A stretch of 58,443 nt of DNA from a virus, in IMG/VR virus record IMGVR_UViG_3300046170_000357, positions 1 to 58,443 of that record, one strand, 5' to 3'. Positions 14,461-24,720 of the stretch are shown piece by piece. The notes below the pieces were generated by a model. It saw nothing but the letters and a program-made list of their open reading frames with translations, was not told the DNA's origin and searched no databases. Numbering within the stretch: the first letter of the stretch is position 1; every line of letters starts with the position of its first letter. Both the position numbers and the translations under genes were made by a program.

Positions 14461-15982
14461 ATCCTATAGCAAACAAAGCTTGCTGCAGCGCGTTGAATAT
14501 TAAGTTTTGTACAAAACCGTAATAAGCTATTTTAGACACGTGAGTTTTCCAATCGCCACGACCAGCGAGAAGATCCTGAGCAGCTCTTTTCTGTATTCTA
14601 GCATACTGCATCGGAGTATTTGCCCAAGCAAGTATTACACGACCAGCAGCGGATGCTTGCTGCAAACTAATTTTAGACGGATCACTTGACTGTTGACTTT
14701 CTTCAGCTAATGCTCTAAAGTCATCAAATGCTTTTTCTTCTGCAAGCTTTTGATCCATACCTTCTTTGATGTACTTCTTTATTCTATTTCTATAGAACGT
14801 AGCTCCACCGGTTGCAATAGCAAAACTATCAGCAAACCTTGTCATAACAAAACCCTTGCTAAGTAAGAAAGCAATAGCAGCTCTTGGCTTGTTCTTAGAA
14901 TCTTTTACTGCATCTGCTATTTCAGATTCACTTACATTAATTTTAAGACCGTTACGGCGCTGTGTTAAATAATCAGAGTTCATAAGTGACATAAAGTCTT
15001 TCCAGTATTGTTTCTGATTTGCAAACGCTTTACCTGCAGCTACAATATTATTATCACCCCAATTTATAAAGTTTACAGCAGAGATAGTCTGTAGCAATGC
15101 AGATCTTGTGTTTAAGAACATTACAGCACCAACAGAGTTGTTTAGCCAGTCAAATATCTTTTCTGTTACAGGGTTGCTTCCTATTGGTCTATTAGTACCA
15201 GCTTTCATACGACGTATGCTATCTTCCATAGCTCGACGCCATCTTGTGCCGTAAGCAGCTTCCATTTTATTTAAGTTCTCAGGTGAGAATATAATATCTA
15301 AATTCTCTCTAAACTCTTGCTGAGCTTCTGCTCTGTTAACTTTGTTTATACCACCAATAATATCTGTAGTTAAGTTACCACCTAACCAGTCTTTACCAGG
15401 CTCAGGATACGGTTTACCTTTTTGTATTGATATTAATTGATCTGCAAACGCTTGTAGTTTAGGATCTTTCTTAATAAAGCTGTTTAACTTTCTAATGTCT
15501 GCTTTTGATAATCCAGGTATTGACATACCTTGTTGCGTCCATATGTAAGTTCTAATAGCATGCTGATATGTAAAACCACCAATACCAGTTTCTTTTCTAA
15601 ATGTTTTAGGCAAACCTGGGAACTGCTGTTTAAGTGCCATAAAGTCGTTAGCCGCAGACATTTTTGACTGTACAACAGTATCTTCAGCTTTCATATATGG
15701 GTCTAACAAGTTTGTTTTAAGAAAAGCCATTTGAGCATCACCTTTCTTACCTTTACCTAACATCTTGTACAATAGACCCGTAAAGTCTTCTGCTGATGCG
15801 GGTATTAAGAAATTATATTTACCTTTGCTAGCACCAACTGTTTTAGCTTTTGCAGCTGAAAACTGCTTGTATGTTTCAATTCCAGAGGAATCAAATATCA
15901 TATCATTTACTATAGTGTCAAATGTTTTACGTTTACTAGCTTTAGCAATTTGTACTCTAGATTTAACATCTATTTGATCCAA
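14408..15982 (-). CDS. Segment of the giant internal virion protein (large polyvalent-protein-like domain)
   Basis: 524 codons, long and helical. Landmarks are FRKETGIGGFTYQHAIRTYI, RWRRAMEDSIRRMKAG, FDWLNNSVGAVMFLNTRSAL, LLQTISAVNFINWGDNN, VMTRFADSFAIATGGATFY and GRVILAWANTPMQYARIQ, then hydrophobic YYGFVQNLIFNALQQALFAI. I recognise this block from giant phage 'polyvalent' proteins (LPD38-like, tentative), believed to be packaged and injected. Its upstream end completes the HAD motif III (FYFADDATKNVKAV) in frame above 15982. Frames join at about 16068 and 14416. Confidence 0.65.
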   Translation of the reverse strand: MDQIDVKSRVQIAKASKRKTFDTIVNDMIFDSSGIETYKQFSAAKAKTVGASKGKYNFLIPASAEDFTGLLYKMLGKGKKGDAQMAFLKTNLLDPYMKAEDTVVQSKMSAANDFMALKQQFPGLPKTFRKETGIGGFTYQHAIRTYIWTQQGMSIPGLSKADIRKLNSFIKKDPKLQAFADQLISIQKGKPYPEPGKDWLGGNLTTDIIGGINKVNRAEAQQEFRENLDIIFSPENLNKMEAAYGTRWRRAMEDSIRRMKAGTNRPIGSNPVTEKIFDWLNNSVGAVMFLNTRSALLQTISAVNFINWGDNNIVAAGKAFANQKQYWKDFMSLMNSDYLTQRRNGLKINVSESEIADAVKDSKNKPRAAIAFLLSKGFVMTRFADSFAIATGGATFYRNRIKKYIKEGMDQKLAEEKAFDDFRALAEESQQSSDPSKISLQQASAAGRVILAWANTPMQYARIQKRAAQDLLAGRGDWKTHVSKIAYYGFVQNLIFNALQQALFAIGFGDSEDEEEDAKKKSTC

Positions 15983-16059
15983 AACATCTTTGACAGCTTT
16001 AACGTTTTTAGTGGCATCATCTGCAAAGTAAAAATCATTATAACCTTCAGCTGCTTTAT

Positions 16060-16353
16060 CTAGCTATCCATCTTGCCTTTAGCTTGAGCTGTGCCATCTC
16101 CTAAACCAGTTATATTATCTAAAGGTATATTTATACCTAAAGCTTTCATAAATTCTTGTATAGGACCAGCAGCATCTTGTGGTCTAGCTGTTAATATAAA
16201 TAAATCTTCAGTACCTCGAGTATCAGCTATTTTTTTAGCAACATTAAATAATGGGCCTTTTTTACCATCAATTACTTTAGCAAACTGACTAAAATCAAAT
16301 GTAGCTCCTTTAGCTTCAAGATCAGCATGCTTGTTCTGCAAACTGTGTAGCAT
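16060..16353 (-). CDS. Segment of the giant protein: core of a HAD-like phosphatase domain
   Basis: Short frame inside the giant gene, read between a one-base insertion at about 16333 and a one-base loss at about 16068. It contains FDFSQFAKVIDGKKGPLFNV and LFILTARPQDAAGPI, the latter being HAD motif II (Thr in LTAR). Motif I (VFDFDDTLAR) lies upstream in the 16272-17801 frame and motif III (ADDATKN) downstream. The three together make a complete HAD hydrolase domain that is only visible when the frames are stitched. Confidence 0.6.
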   Translation of the reverse strand: MLHSLQNKHADLEAKGATFDFSQFAKVIDGKKGPLFNVAKKIADTRGTEDLFILTARPQDAAGPIQEFMKALGINIPLDNITGLGDGTAQAKGKMDS

Positions 16354-17801
16354 TTATTTCTGTAGTAGCACCAGGTAGTTTCTTTTAAAACTTCTAATTG
16401 TTGTTCACTATTTAAGCTTGTGAAACTTTGTTTATAGCTAGGTAGATTTTCAAATTCTTTTTTAAATTTTCTTCTTGCCACAATATCAAGCATATCGCTA
16501 TCTATTTTAGACATTGGTTTTATAACTATAACTTTACTATTAGATCTAGCTAGTGTATCGTCGAAATCAAATACGCGTATTTTTTTAACCTTAGGATCTA
16601 ATCTTCTACCTTTAGCCAAAGCTTCGTCAGCTTTACCTAGATCTTGTACTACTTTTTCTACTGGTGTAAATTCTTTGTAATTTAAAGAATTAGGCGTTAA
16701 ATCAGAATCTCTTTTAGAAGCCATTACTTTTCCTGGAGCTAAAACAACTAAAGCGTCTATCATTGCTTTAACGTCTAAATCAGGATTAGTAAAGCTAGCT
16801 ACTATTTGTTCATTCTGAATATAAGCAGCTTGTAATTTTGAGTCTGCTCCAAAAGCATCATATAGTTTTTTATTTATAGCAACTCCATTTTCTTCTGCAA
16901 TTGTTTTGCCTGTTTTAGGACTAATCACTGTTTGTAGGTTTATACCAGCAGCAGCTAATCTACCAATAGGGCTATTAGCTATAGATTGACCAGCAGGAAG
17001 TTTTTTACCTAAATCTGCTTTATCAAGTTTAGTATCATCTTTTTTGGATAATTGTATTTGATAATAATTAGCTCTAATATCTTTAATTATGGGACTAACA
17101 GCATTTTTTTGTATAGCATATATTAAATTAGCACCTATAACAGAAGCGGGTATTGTATGCTCTTCTCTAAACTTAACACCAGTATTATCACTTGCTTTGC
17201 CATCAGGCCCAGCGTATTCAAATTTAATAGATTTATATTTAAAAGGCGCAGCTATTTTTATAGCACCAGTCGTAGCTTGATAACCAGAAGATATAAATAA
17301 TGAAGCTAGCTCTATAGGCATATTGTATTTATGAACAGCATCGGCTAGAATATTAGTATATTCTTCTAAAAAATCCATATTAGCACTAGATTGAGCTTCA
17401 CCTTCTTTAGAAAAAGCTTTTGCTATTGAAACTCTTTTTGCTTTTTTAAGTTTTGGATAAAATTTATCATTTTGTTTAGCTAACTTTAGAGCTTCTTTGT
17501 AGGCTGGATCACTAGTATTATAGTATAAACCTCCTCTAGTTGGAGTATTTATATATACACCATCTACTTTTTTTCTACCAAAATTACCTAATTTAGATAA
17601 TTCAAAAACAGAACTAGGTATTCTAGCTTTTTTAATATAATCAAGCATTTCTTTACGCTTAGCCTCTCTGTTGCCATCATTGATAGTTACTTTACCAATA
17701 CCAAGAACTTTAGCCACGTCATTTATACTATTTAATCCAGCAAGTTCTACTAGTTTTAAAACTTCGCTGTCGCTTAATTTAGTTATTCTTTTACTAGCCA
17801 T
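16272..17801 (-). CDS. Segment of the giant internal virion protein, contains HAD motif I
   Basis: 509 codons. The real frame extends upstream of the ATG at 17801 without a stop to about 18055 (SLYGRLVTNEVSRSPEVG and KPETKQRVAAGKAKAMASKR), so the ATG is internal. The middle holds KFREEHTIPASVIGANLIYA and unrecognised alpha/beta sequence. Near residue 412 is VFDFDDTLAR, the HAD nucleophile motif with D412 and D414. After LEVLKET the frame is lost at about 16372; the last about 30 residues of this reading are out of frame. Confidence 0.65.
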   Translation of the reverse strand: MASKRITKLSDSEVLKLVELAGLNSINDVAKVLGIGKVTINDGNREAKRKEMLDYIKKARIPSSVFELSKLGNFGRKKVDGVYINTPTRGGLYYNTSDPAYKEALKLAKQNDKFYPKLKKAKRVSIAKAFSKEGEAQSSANMDFLEEYTNILADAVHKYNMPIELASLFISSGYQATTGAIKIAAPFKYKSIKFEYAGPDGKASDNTGVKFREEHTIPASVIGANLIYAIQKNAVSPIIKDIRANYYQIQLSKKDDTKLDKADLGKKLPAGQSIANSPIGRLAAAGINLQTVISPKTGKTIAEENGVAINKKLYDAFGADSKLQAAYIQNEQIVASFTNPDLDVKAMIDALVVLAPGKVMASKRDSDLTPNSLNYKEFTPVEKVVQDLGKADEALAKGRRLDPKVKKIRVFDFDDTLARSNSKVIVIKPMSKIDSDMLDIVARRKFKKEFENLPSYKQSFTSLNSEQQLEVLKETTWCYYRNKCYTVCRTSMLILKLKELHLILVSLLK

Positions 17802-18064
17802 TGCTTTAGCTTTACCAGCTGCAACTCTTTGTTTTGTTTCTGGCTTTAACCCAACTTCAGGTGATCTTGATACTTCATTAGTTACAAGTCTACCATATAA
17901 ACTAGCAATACCTTTTAACGCTTGAGCCTGTGGTGATCTTGCGCTAAAGCCTTCTGCTTTCTTGCCTTCAACAATACCAAATGCTTCTAAAAAATCTGCC
18001 TTGCTAATGTTTTTGTTTTTAATAAATGGAGTAAGACCAGCGCCCTCGCGTACTTCGTTTGCCT

Positions 18065-21000
18065 TTAGTATAAAAAGCTTTTAATAAACCCTGTTGGAAC
18101 GCCTGTAGACGTGCCTAAGATGTCATCTGTTGCAGCTTCTGTTACTGAGCCTTCTGGTAATATTCTTAATAATTTATCAGCGTTCTTATTAACAAATTGC
18201 TGTATTGCTGTTGCATCGCCTTTTGACAGATTAGCTCTTGGATCTGTTAGTTTTTTAACAGGTATACCTATTTCTCGAGCAATAACCTCAGGTGCTAAAT
18301 CACCTAGTTTTTTAAAGGTCATACTTTTTGGATCGATGCCTTTAATTTTTTCTTTAACTTGCTCTGTTATTTCTGCAACTGCTTCAGCTGGCAATAAAGA
18401 ACTAGGTTTAGTTAGCTTGGTTGGTTTTTCTTCTACAACTTCTGTTACTTCTTCTGCTACAACACCTTTCGCCTCTGTTACGTCAGTTGTAAACTCTTCA
18501 CCTAAAACTCTTTGTGAAGCTTCAATAGCTCTAGCTGGTAAAAACTTGTTTATATAAGCAGCTAATGGCACACCTGATTCAGGCTTGTATTCCATTACTA
18601 GATCAAGAATACCACGCTTACCAGTTTCTATTTCATCAGTTAATAGTTGACGATCAAAATTTGGTGCTTGACTACGAGACTCTACTATTTTGCTCGTTAT
18701 AGGCTTAAACTTTTCTATAATTTCCATTGCTGCAGAAACACCTTGTTCATCATACAGTCTTTGAACTTCTTGTGAGTCTTCAACTCTTTTACTTTCTTTA
18801 GCTACAGATTCTTTTATTTCTGTTTCAATATCAACTTCTGGAGTTATAGCGACTTCAGCACCTTCAATAGCGGTTTTCTTTAAACCTCTTGATAAACCTT
18901 TTTGTCTATGAACACTTCTATTATAATCTTTTATAAAGTTTAATACATCTTTACCGTTTTTGAACTTTACTTTCATACCCATAGCACTTAATGCTCTACG
19001 TATAAAATTACCAAGTTTAACGCCTATAGTTTCGTTTATTTCTATAGTACCATCAGTTAAACCTTCACTGGTTAAAGTTAAAACCTCTTCCATAGTATCA
19101 GCTTGTGATATATCAGCGTCTTGTATATACTGATCTAATCTAGCTTTAAACTCAGGTTTTATTGTTATATTTTCGTTTGTTTGTAATTCATTTAATAATG
19201 ATTCACCTAAAGCTATAGCAGCTTCAGGCTTATTTTTAACAGTTTCATATAGTACAGCATGACCTGTATCGTGAACTGATCCTGTGAAAACCTTATCTTC
19301 TGTAGCAGTTTCTTTATTTAAAATTACAATTCTACGATCGTTAGGTAAAACAACAAACGTTGCGTAGTTATCAGAGCTTTTAGTATCAATTTTACCGCCT
19401 TCTTCTTGAAGAGTGGCTATAGCTGAATCAACATCTTCTTGAGTATCAAAAGACTCAAAACCAGTACCTATTTCTTCTGCTATTTTCTTAGCACCGATAT
19501 CTAGTTTTTCTGTTTTATCTTTTAGTTCAGCTTCTGAAACTATTTTATTTATTTTTTGCTCTGCCTGCTTGTATTCTTCTTTAAATCCAGTAATAGATAA
19601 ATCGTAAGCATCTTGAGATATTTTACCACCTCTTAGTTTTTTATTTAAATCTGTTATTTTAAAAGCTGCAACATCTTTAAGATCTGTTGTAGTTTCTAAG
19701 GTACTTATATCTTGATCATTTAAGTTTTCGTATATTTTATTACCTTTTACAACAGCGTCTGATATTTGTGATTCTAAATTATCTATCTGTATTTGAATAC
19801 CTTGCTTTACGGTTTTATCATCTACTTCTCTCTGTTTATTTCTAAGAGAAGTTAAATTATCTATGCTTTGATCTATATTTATAGTGCTACCTACTTGTCG
19901 TGCAGACTTCATAGCACCTATTGAATAACTACCCGCAACTACAGAGCTGCCACCGAAAGCACCTTGTACACCTTGCTCTAAACCTTCTTCACTAGTTATA
20001 GCATCTATAAAAGCTTTTCCAGCTTTAGCTATTTCTTCTGTTCCAGCAACTCTACCAAACTCTTTGTTTACTTCTTCGGCTCCATATTGAAGTACTTCTG
20101 TAGAAAATTCTGTCTTAGCAGAAGATAAAGCTCCTACGGTTGTTCTACCTGTTTTGCTATAAATTAACTTATCTGAAAGATACTTATTTAGTTTACCTAA
20201 AGCTCCACTAGAAGGAGTTTCACCTTTTAAGCCTTTTTTAGCTTTTCCAACAATTTTACCAAGTGCAAAAACCTCTAAACCTTGCTGTACTACGGCTATA
20301 CCAATTGGCACAGCAGTTTCTGCTTCACCTGATAATATTAACTCATCTAAACTAACGCCTAAGTTTTTAGCTTTCTGCTCATTATAATTTATATAATTAT
20401 CAGCTGTATAATCCATAAAAAAACCAGTACCTCCAGTTCCTGTATTATAAGCTATACTTCCTACCATGTTAGAAACAGCGTTTATACTTCCTGCTATAAC
20501 ACCACCAACATCTCCTTTTTTGTAACTTTCTATTATACCCTTAGTCGGAAGAGTTTCTTTTTTTTCTTCTTTTAATTTTTCTATATCTTCTGCAGTGGCT
20601 TTACTTCCTAAACCTTCAGCTAGCCAAGAATCTTCTCCAACCCAATTAACGTATTTATCTACATTTTCTTGACCAAAAATAAAGCTATAAACAGCATTAG
20701 TTGCTATATCTAAAGCTGAATTAGTGTCTTCTTGTTCAGAAATTGGAGTACCTGGTATGTTATTTAAACCCCAAAAATCTAAAACTCCTTTTATTTGATT
20801 TCCAGTATTAATAAAAGAGTTTTTTATAGACTCCCAAGAAGAAATTTCACTTTGTCCTTTAGGTTTTTTATTTTTTTGTTTTTCAGTATATATGTCAAAT
20901 TCTTCTTTACTTACATTTTTTCCGTCTATATCATAAGTTATTTCAGGTTCTGGTGATACCGAAAAAGTATCTTCCAACCCAAATTCCGTAACGAGCTCTG

Positions 21001-21220
21001 GTGCTTCTTGAGGTCCCATCGACGGAGCAACTGCACCCGGTACACCGTCTTTTTTCTTTACTGTACCAAGATCTACTTCTTCAAGCTCTACTTGTTCAGA
21101 AACTTCAACTTCTTGTTCTTTCCATCTGTTAGCTTTTTTCCACTCTTGTACTAATCTAACTTTTTCTTCGTTAGAAAGACTAGGATCTAAAGAATCTACG
21201 TATAGTTCTAATTCGTTCAT
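18065..21220 (-). CDS. N-terminal segment of the giant internal virion (polyvalent) protein, protease-like site
   Basis: 1,051 codons from the ATG at 21220. It starts MNELELYVDSLDPSLSNEEK, then has a low-complexity acidic region, glycine-rich hydrophobic stretches (SMVGSIAYNTGTGGTGFF, AVPIGIAVVQQGLEVFALGK) suited to membrane passage, long coiled coils, and VHDTGHAVLYETV at H650-H654, a degenerate HExxH-like metallopeptidase site with Asp for Glu. Then come GMKVKFKNGKDVLNFIKDYN and PLAAYINKFLPARAIEASQR. The size and mosaic fit large injected ejectosome proteins. It ends at a double shift near 18060; the next frame continues at once. Confidence 0.75.
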   Translation of the reverse strand: MNELELYVDSLDPSLSNEEKVRLVQEWKKANRWKEQEVEVSEQVELEEVDLGTVKKKDGVPGAVAPSMGPQEAPELVTEFGLEDTFSVSPEPEITYDIDGKNVSKEEFDIYTEKQKNKKPKGQSEISSWESIKNSFINTGNQIKGVLDFWGLNNIPGTPISEQEDTNSALDIATNAVYSFIFGQENVDKYVNWVGEDSWLAEGLGSKATAEDIEKLKEEKKETLPTKGIIESYKKGDVGGVIAGSINAVSNMVGSIAYNTGTGGTGFFMDYTADNYINYNEQKAKNLGVSLDELILSGEAETAVPIGIAVVQQGLEVFALGKIVGKAKKGLKGETPSSGALGKLNKYLSDKLIYSKTGRTTVGALSSAKTEFSTEVLQYGAEEVNKEFGRVAGTEEIAKAGKAFIDAITSEEGLEQGVQGAFGGSSVVAGSYSIGAMKSARQVGSTINIDQSIDNLTSLRNKQREVDDKTVKQGIQIQIDNLESQISDAVVKGNKIYENLNDQDISTLETTTDLKDVAAFKITDLNKKLRGGKISQDAYDLSITGFKEEYKQAEQKINKIVSEAELKDKTEKLDIGAKKIAEEIGTGFESFDTQEDVDSAIATLQEEGGKIDTKSSDNYATFVVLPNDRRIVILNKETATEDKVFTGSVHDTGHAVLYETVKNKPEAAIALGESLLNELQTNENITIKPEFKARLDQYIQDADISQADTMEEVLTLTSEGLTDGTIEINETIGVKLGNFIRRALSAMGMKVKFKNGKDVLNFIKDYNRSVHRQKGLSRGLKKTAIEGAEVAITPEVDIETEIKESVAKESKRVEDSQEVQRLYDEQGVSAAMEIIEKFKPITSKIVESRSQAPNFDRQLLTDEIETGKRGILDLVMEYKPESGVPLAAYINKFLPARAIEASQRVLGEEFTTDVTEAKGVVAEEVTEVVEEKPTKLTKPSSLLPAEAVAEITEQVKEKIKGIDPKSMTFKKLGDLAPEVIAREIGIPVKKLTDPRANLSKGDATAIQQFVNKNADKLLRILPEGSVTEAATDDILGTSTGVPTGFIKSFLY

Positions 21221-21225
21221 TTAAT

Positions 21226-22327
21226 TTAAGTTAATTTGTTATCTTGTAAAAACTTTTGAGCTTTAGCTTTTTTAGCTTCTGCTAGATCAAATACAGCGGC
21301 GTCTGCCTTCTACTATAGGTAGCTTGTTTGTAGTAAATTGCTTTAAGTAGTTATTCATAAAATAATCCCCGTATTTGCTTTCAAATAATTCTTTATTTTT
21401 TTGAGACAAAGGTAATACTTCTTTGTAATCCCAAGCAACACTACCTGCGTTTGCATTTTGTGCCATTTGATCATCTTCTTCAACACTTGATCCTTGACCA
21501 ATAAAAACGTTCCAAGCAGCTACAACGCTTTGTTCTTGTTGTAACAAGCCTGCTACTTCAGCATTTACAAATGGCTGTGCTTTTCTTTTAATTTTGTCTA
21601 AATCAAACTTAAGTACGTTTCTACCTTTGCCACCGCCTATGTCTATTATTTCATAGTCAAAAGATCCGTCTACATTTTTCATAACAAACTCTTCAGATAA
21701 AGAAGCCTCTGGTAGTAAGTTACCTTCTTCATCTGCGGATCCGTCTGCTAAAATACCACTATCAACTAATAGTTTTAGCATGTCTGCATTTACATCTGGA
21801 GTTTCAACTACAAGGCTAGTGTTTGATTCTAGTAAAGCACTAAGCGTATTGCTGTTAATCACTAAAGGTTTTTCAAACAAAGGTCCTTCAAATACTATTT
21901 CCTGAGAACCATCTTGCATAAGATTTAAATAAACATTATATCCTTCTGTCTTAGAAAAACCAGGTTTGTTAGTCATAATGCAATTAGCGACCATAAAAGA
22001 GTAATCGTTGTTAACGTCATAGTAATTATCCTCTGTTACAGAAAGCTCGTCTACGACCTGTTGTAAGAACTCTATGGACTTCTGAGGAGCTTCATCTAGT
22101 CTTTTTACTTGCTCATGTTCGTAATTACAGCTTTCATCTAAACATTTACCTGATTGTATAGCCATTTTTAGTTTAGCATACATCTTACCTGTATTAGCAT
22201 AAGCATTGTCTAGTATTTTAAAAGAAGCGTCAATGTTAGCTGCAACGTAATCTTCGTTGTAAGCTAGCGCGTTACTTTTATTAGCTTGTTGTATAGACAG
22301 ATTATATGTTATGTTTTTATTCTCCAT
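21226..22327 (-). CDS. Virion-associated hypothetical protein (about 366 aa), frame shifted near its end
   Basis: From ATG at 22327 (MENKNITYNLSIQQANKSNA); the longer start at 22384 would lie inside the upstream gene. It is acidic and helical, with DESCNYEHEQVKRLDE, LSVTEDNYYDVNNDYSF and SLSEEFVMKNVDGSFDYEII. The direct reading stops at 21287 after VEGRRRCI, but removing one base near 21297 continues as DAAVFDLAEAKKAKAQKF to a stop at 21226, six bases before the giant gene. Position between two internal virion-like proteins suggests a core or ejection component. Confidence 0.6.
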
Positions 22328-22331
22328 TTTA

Positions 22332-22991
22332 TCATTTTTTACCAAATGCACCTCCAAATAAACTAGCTGCAGCTCCAATACCACCAGTTAAAGCAGCTGT
22401 GCTATCTCTACTAGCAGAAGCGGCTTGACCTCTTAAGGCTGCTATTTGATTAGAAACTCTATCTAACTGTTGTTGCTCTCTTTGCTCTGTCATGCCAAAT
22501 ACAAATTGTCTACCGGCTACGTCTGCTTGTTGTAGCCTTTGTTGTTCAGACATTTTCTGTTGCTGTAGTGTAGCTTCACCAGCTGCTCTTTGTCTTTCAT
22601 TAGCTACTTCTTGACTTTCAATACTAGCTGCTACACCTTTTTTAGCCCGCAATGCGGCTTGAGCTAAAGCCGTGGCACCACCTGCTGAAGCACCCGTAGC
22701 TCTTATGGCATCTAAAGTATTAGCTAAAGCAATATCACTTTGTTCCATTTGTATTTCAGCTGCTTGAGTAGCTACACTTAAACTAGCAAAAGGATTACTA
22801 AGCATTGAGCTTAAATCCTGAACGCCTTCATAAGGATTAATTATTTCTTGACGATTTTTTTCTAGTTCAGTTAATTTTGTTTCTAGCTTAGCAGCCTCTC
22901 TACGAGCTCTTTTAGCAGCTCTTCTAGCCTTTCTAGACCCAAATATACCACCAGCTAAACTAGCTACGCCGCCTATTATAGCTCCTACCAT
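22332..22991 (-). CDS. Internal virion-like protein (T7 gp14-like size and character)
   Basis: 219 residues. A glycine-rich hydrophobic N-terminus (MVGAIIGGVASLAGGIFGSR) is followed by a basic helix (KARRAAKRARREAAKLETKL), Ala/Gln-rich coiled coil throughout, and a Gly/Ala hydrophobic end (TGGIGAAASLFGGAFGKK). This design is typical of small ejected proteins that line a channel across the cell envelope. It sits directly upstream of the acidic 366-aa and giant genes, making a plausible three-protein ejection set. Call rests on composition and position, not strict homology. Confidence 0.6.
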   Translation of the reverse strand: MVGAIIGGVASLAGGIFGSRKARRAAKRARREAAKLETKLTELEKNRQEIINPYEGVQDLSSMLSNPFASLSVATQAAEIQMEQSDIALANTLDAIRATGASAGGATALAQAALRAKKGVAASIESQEVANERQRAAGEATLQQQKMSEQQRLQQADVAGRQFVFGMTEQREQQQLDRVSNQIAALRGQAASASRDSTAALTGGIGAAASLFGGAFGKK

Positions 22992-23009
22992 TTTTTTATA
23001 TTTTTATTA

Positions 23010-24689
23010 TTAATATCCATTATTAGAAGTATACGTTGTAGTTACATTGAATAATTGTTTTTCACCACCAACATCTGTTGAAGAGTCTGTTGACAAAGTC
23101 ACATTGGCATAAAACCCTTTTATACCACTTATTTTATTACCAAAATTAATTTCTTTATCAGTAGGTCTACTTGCGTTTATGAGATTAGCTACGTATTTAT
23201 TTTCTTTTAAATTAAACCCAGAATAATACTTAGGTAAAGCTGGTGTAGTTGTATTAAACGCGGTATTATATAATGATCTATCAGCAACTAAGTAAAAGTT
23301 TAATAAAGCAAATTGAGCTATATTAACGTTTTGACTAACAACTATTACCGCTGTTGAAGGTGTGTAGCTAACTATAGTTGTGTTATCTGGAACACCATCA
23401 CCAGTAACTAAAGCACCAACAGGTATTAAACCACTTATATTACCTAAGTTTATTATTGTGTTTGTTGAAGCCTGAGAAGCATAAGCTGTCGACTGTGATA
23501 TAACATATTCACCTTCATAATAACTTCTAACTCCGGATGCTTGATCAAATGTATTACTCCAATAACCGCTTGTTATTTTCTTGCCTGTTAAATCAGATTC
23601 GTATCTTGAAACTTGCCAACCGCTATTGCCTTCGTAACCTACTGCTTGAAAACTTTTAGAATTAGCTGGATTATCGTTTACAACAAATTTTATAAAGCTG
23701 TTATATTGAACTCCATAAAAATTACTTCTTGGTACAACTGTTCCTGAAGGCGTAAAAACTGAATAATGTCTATACAATTTACCATTATACATTGTATAAA
23801 AATTATTTTGAACACTAAATAGTTGTTCTGGTTTAAACGTATAAAAAGAAGGCCATCCAATTACACCAGGATCAAACGATGTAGTATAGTACTCAGCATT
23901 AGATTGAGTTATTGGATTTTTTTGCAAAGAAACAACATACTCAGAGTTATGAACGTTATATCCGCCTAAAACTATGCCTTCGCTACTTACTGTGTCTATA
24001 TCATTTATTTTGTCCCTAAAAAAGTCTTTCATGCCGTACGCAGATATTTCATCGATACCACTAGCACCTAATCTTAGTATTACATTATTGTTTTTGTCGG
24101 CAAAGTATTTATTATAACCATACACAGCAAAACTTTCAGGATTTTTACTTATACCGTATTCACCATTGTAAGGTTGTATTGTACCTATAACTAAATTAGA
24201 TGTAGTTACAGAACCTCCTCCTTCAGCATTATATATAGCGTCTTTATCTATTAAAGCTCTAGAAACTTTTTGCTCTTGAAATATTATTAAATTAGTGTTT
24301 TCAGTATAAAGCTTTTGTATTGACCCATTAGCAGGGTTTGCACTTTTTGTTATATCTTCTGCTATAGAGAAAACATTACTTTGATTTACTCCAGTTCTAG
24401 AATTAAAAATACCAGAATAAATTAAAGAGTTTAATCTAAAAGAAGCTGCTTCTTGATCTTCAACCAAATAAGCTTTTGCTCCATAATCTGTTGACGTATT
24501 GTTAAATCCTCCTCTAATTCTAGATTCTTCTATAACCCAGTCATTTTCACTATTTGTAACAGCCACAACAGGATAACCTCCAATGTCGCTAGGTATTCCT
24601 CTAGATCCATTCCATATAGGCTCTTCATAAGAATTTGTTTTATTCAGGAAAAAAGAATTAAAGTATTTAACTTCTATTATTGCAGCCAT
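23010..24689 (-). CDS. Tail/virion structural protein (559 aa)
   Basis: 559 residues, beta-rich, Asn/Tyr/Ser-rich, almost no Cys. Landmarks: GSRGIPSDIGGYPVVAVTN, TENTNLIIFQEQKVSRALID and SKNPESFAVYGYNKYFADKN. The phrase around FQEQKVSRALID is one I associate with large tail proteins of crAss-like and related podoviruses. It lies right after the 1,616-residue tail protein, as a partner in the same tail assembly. Exact role (hub, tube or stabilisation) is not determined. Confidence 0.6.
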   Translation of the reverse strand: MAAIIEVKYFNSFFLNKTNSYEEPIWNGSRGIPSDIGGYPVVAVTNSENDWVIEESRIRGGFNNTSTDYGAKAYLVEDQEAASFRLNSLIYSGIFNSRTGVNQSNVFSIAEDITKSANPANGSIQKLYTENTNLIIFQEQKVSRALIDKDAIYNAEGGGSVTTSNLVIGTIQPYNGEYGISKNPESFAVYGYNKYFADKNNNVILRLGASGIDEISAYGMKDFFRDKINDIDTVSSEGIVLGGYNVHNSEYVVSLQKNPITQSNAEYYTTSFDPGVIGWPSFYTFKPEQLFSVQNNFYTMYNGKLYRHYSVFTPSGTVVPRSNFYGVQYNSFIKFVVNDNPANSKSFQAVGYEGNSGWQVSRYESDLTGKKITSGYWSNTFDQASGVRSYYEGEYVISQSTAYASQASTNTIINLGNISGLIPVGALVTGDGVPDNTTIVSYTPSTAVIVVSQNVNIAQFALLNFYLVADRSLYNTAFNTTTPALPKYYSGFNLKENKYVANLINASRPTDKEINFGNKISGIKGFYANVTLSTDSSTDVGGEKQLFNVTTTYTSNNGY

Positions 24690-24720
24690 ATATATAGATA
24701 TTACTTATTTTTTAACTAAA

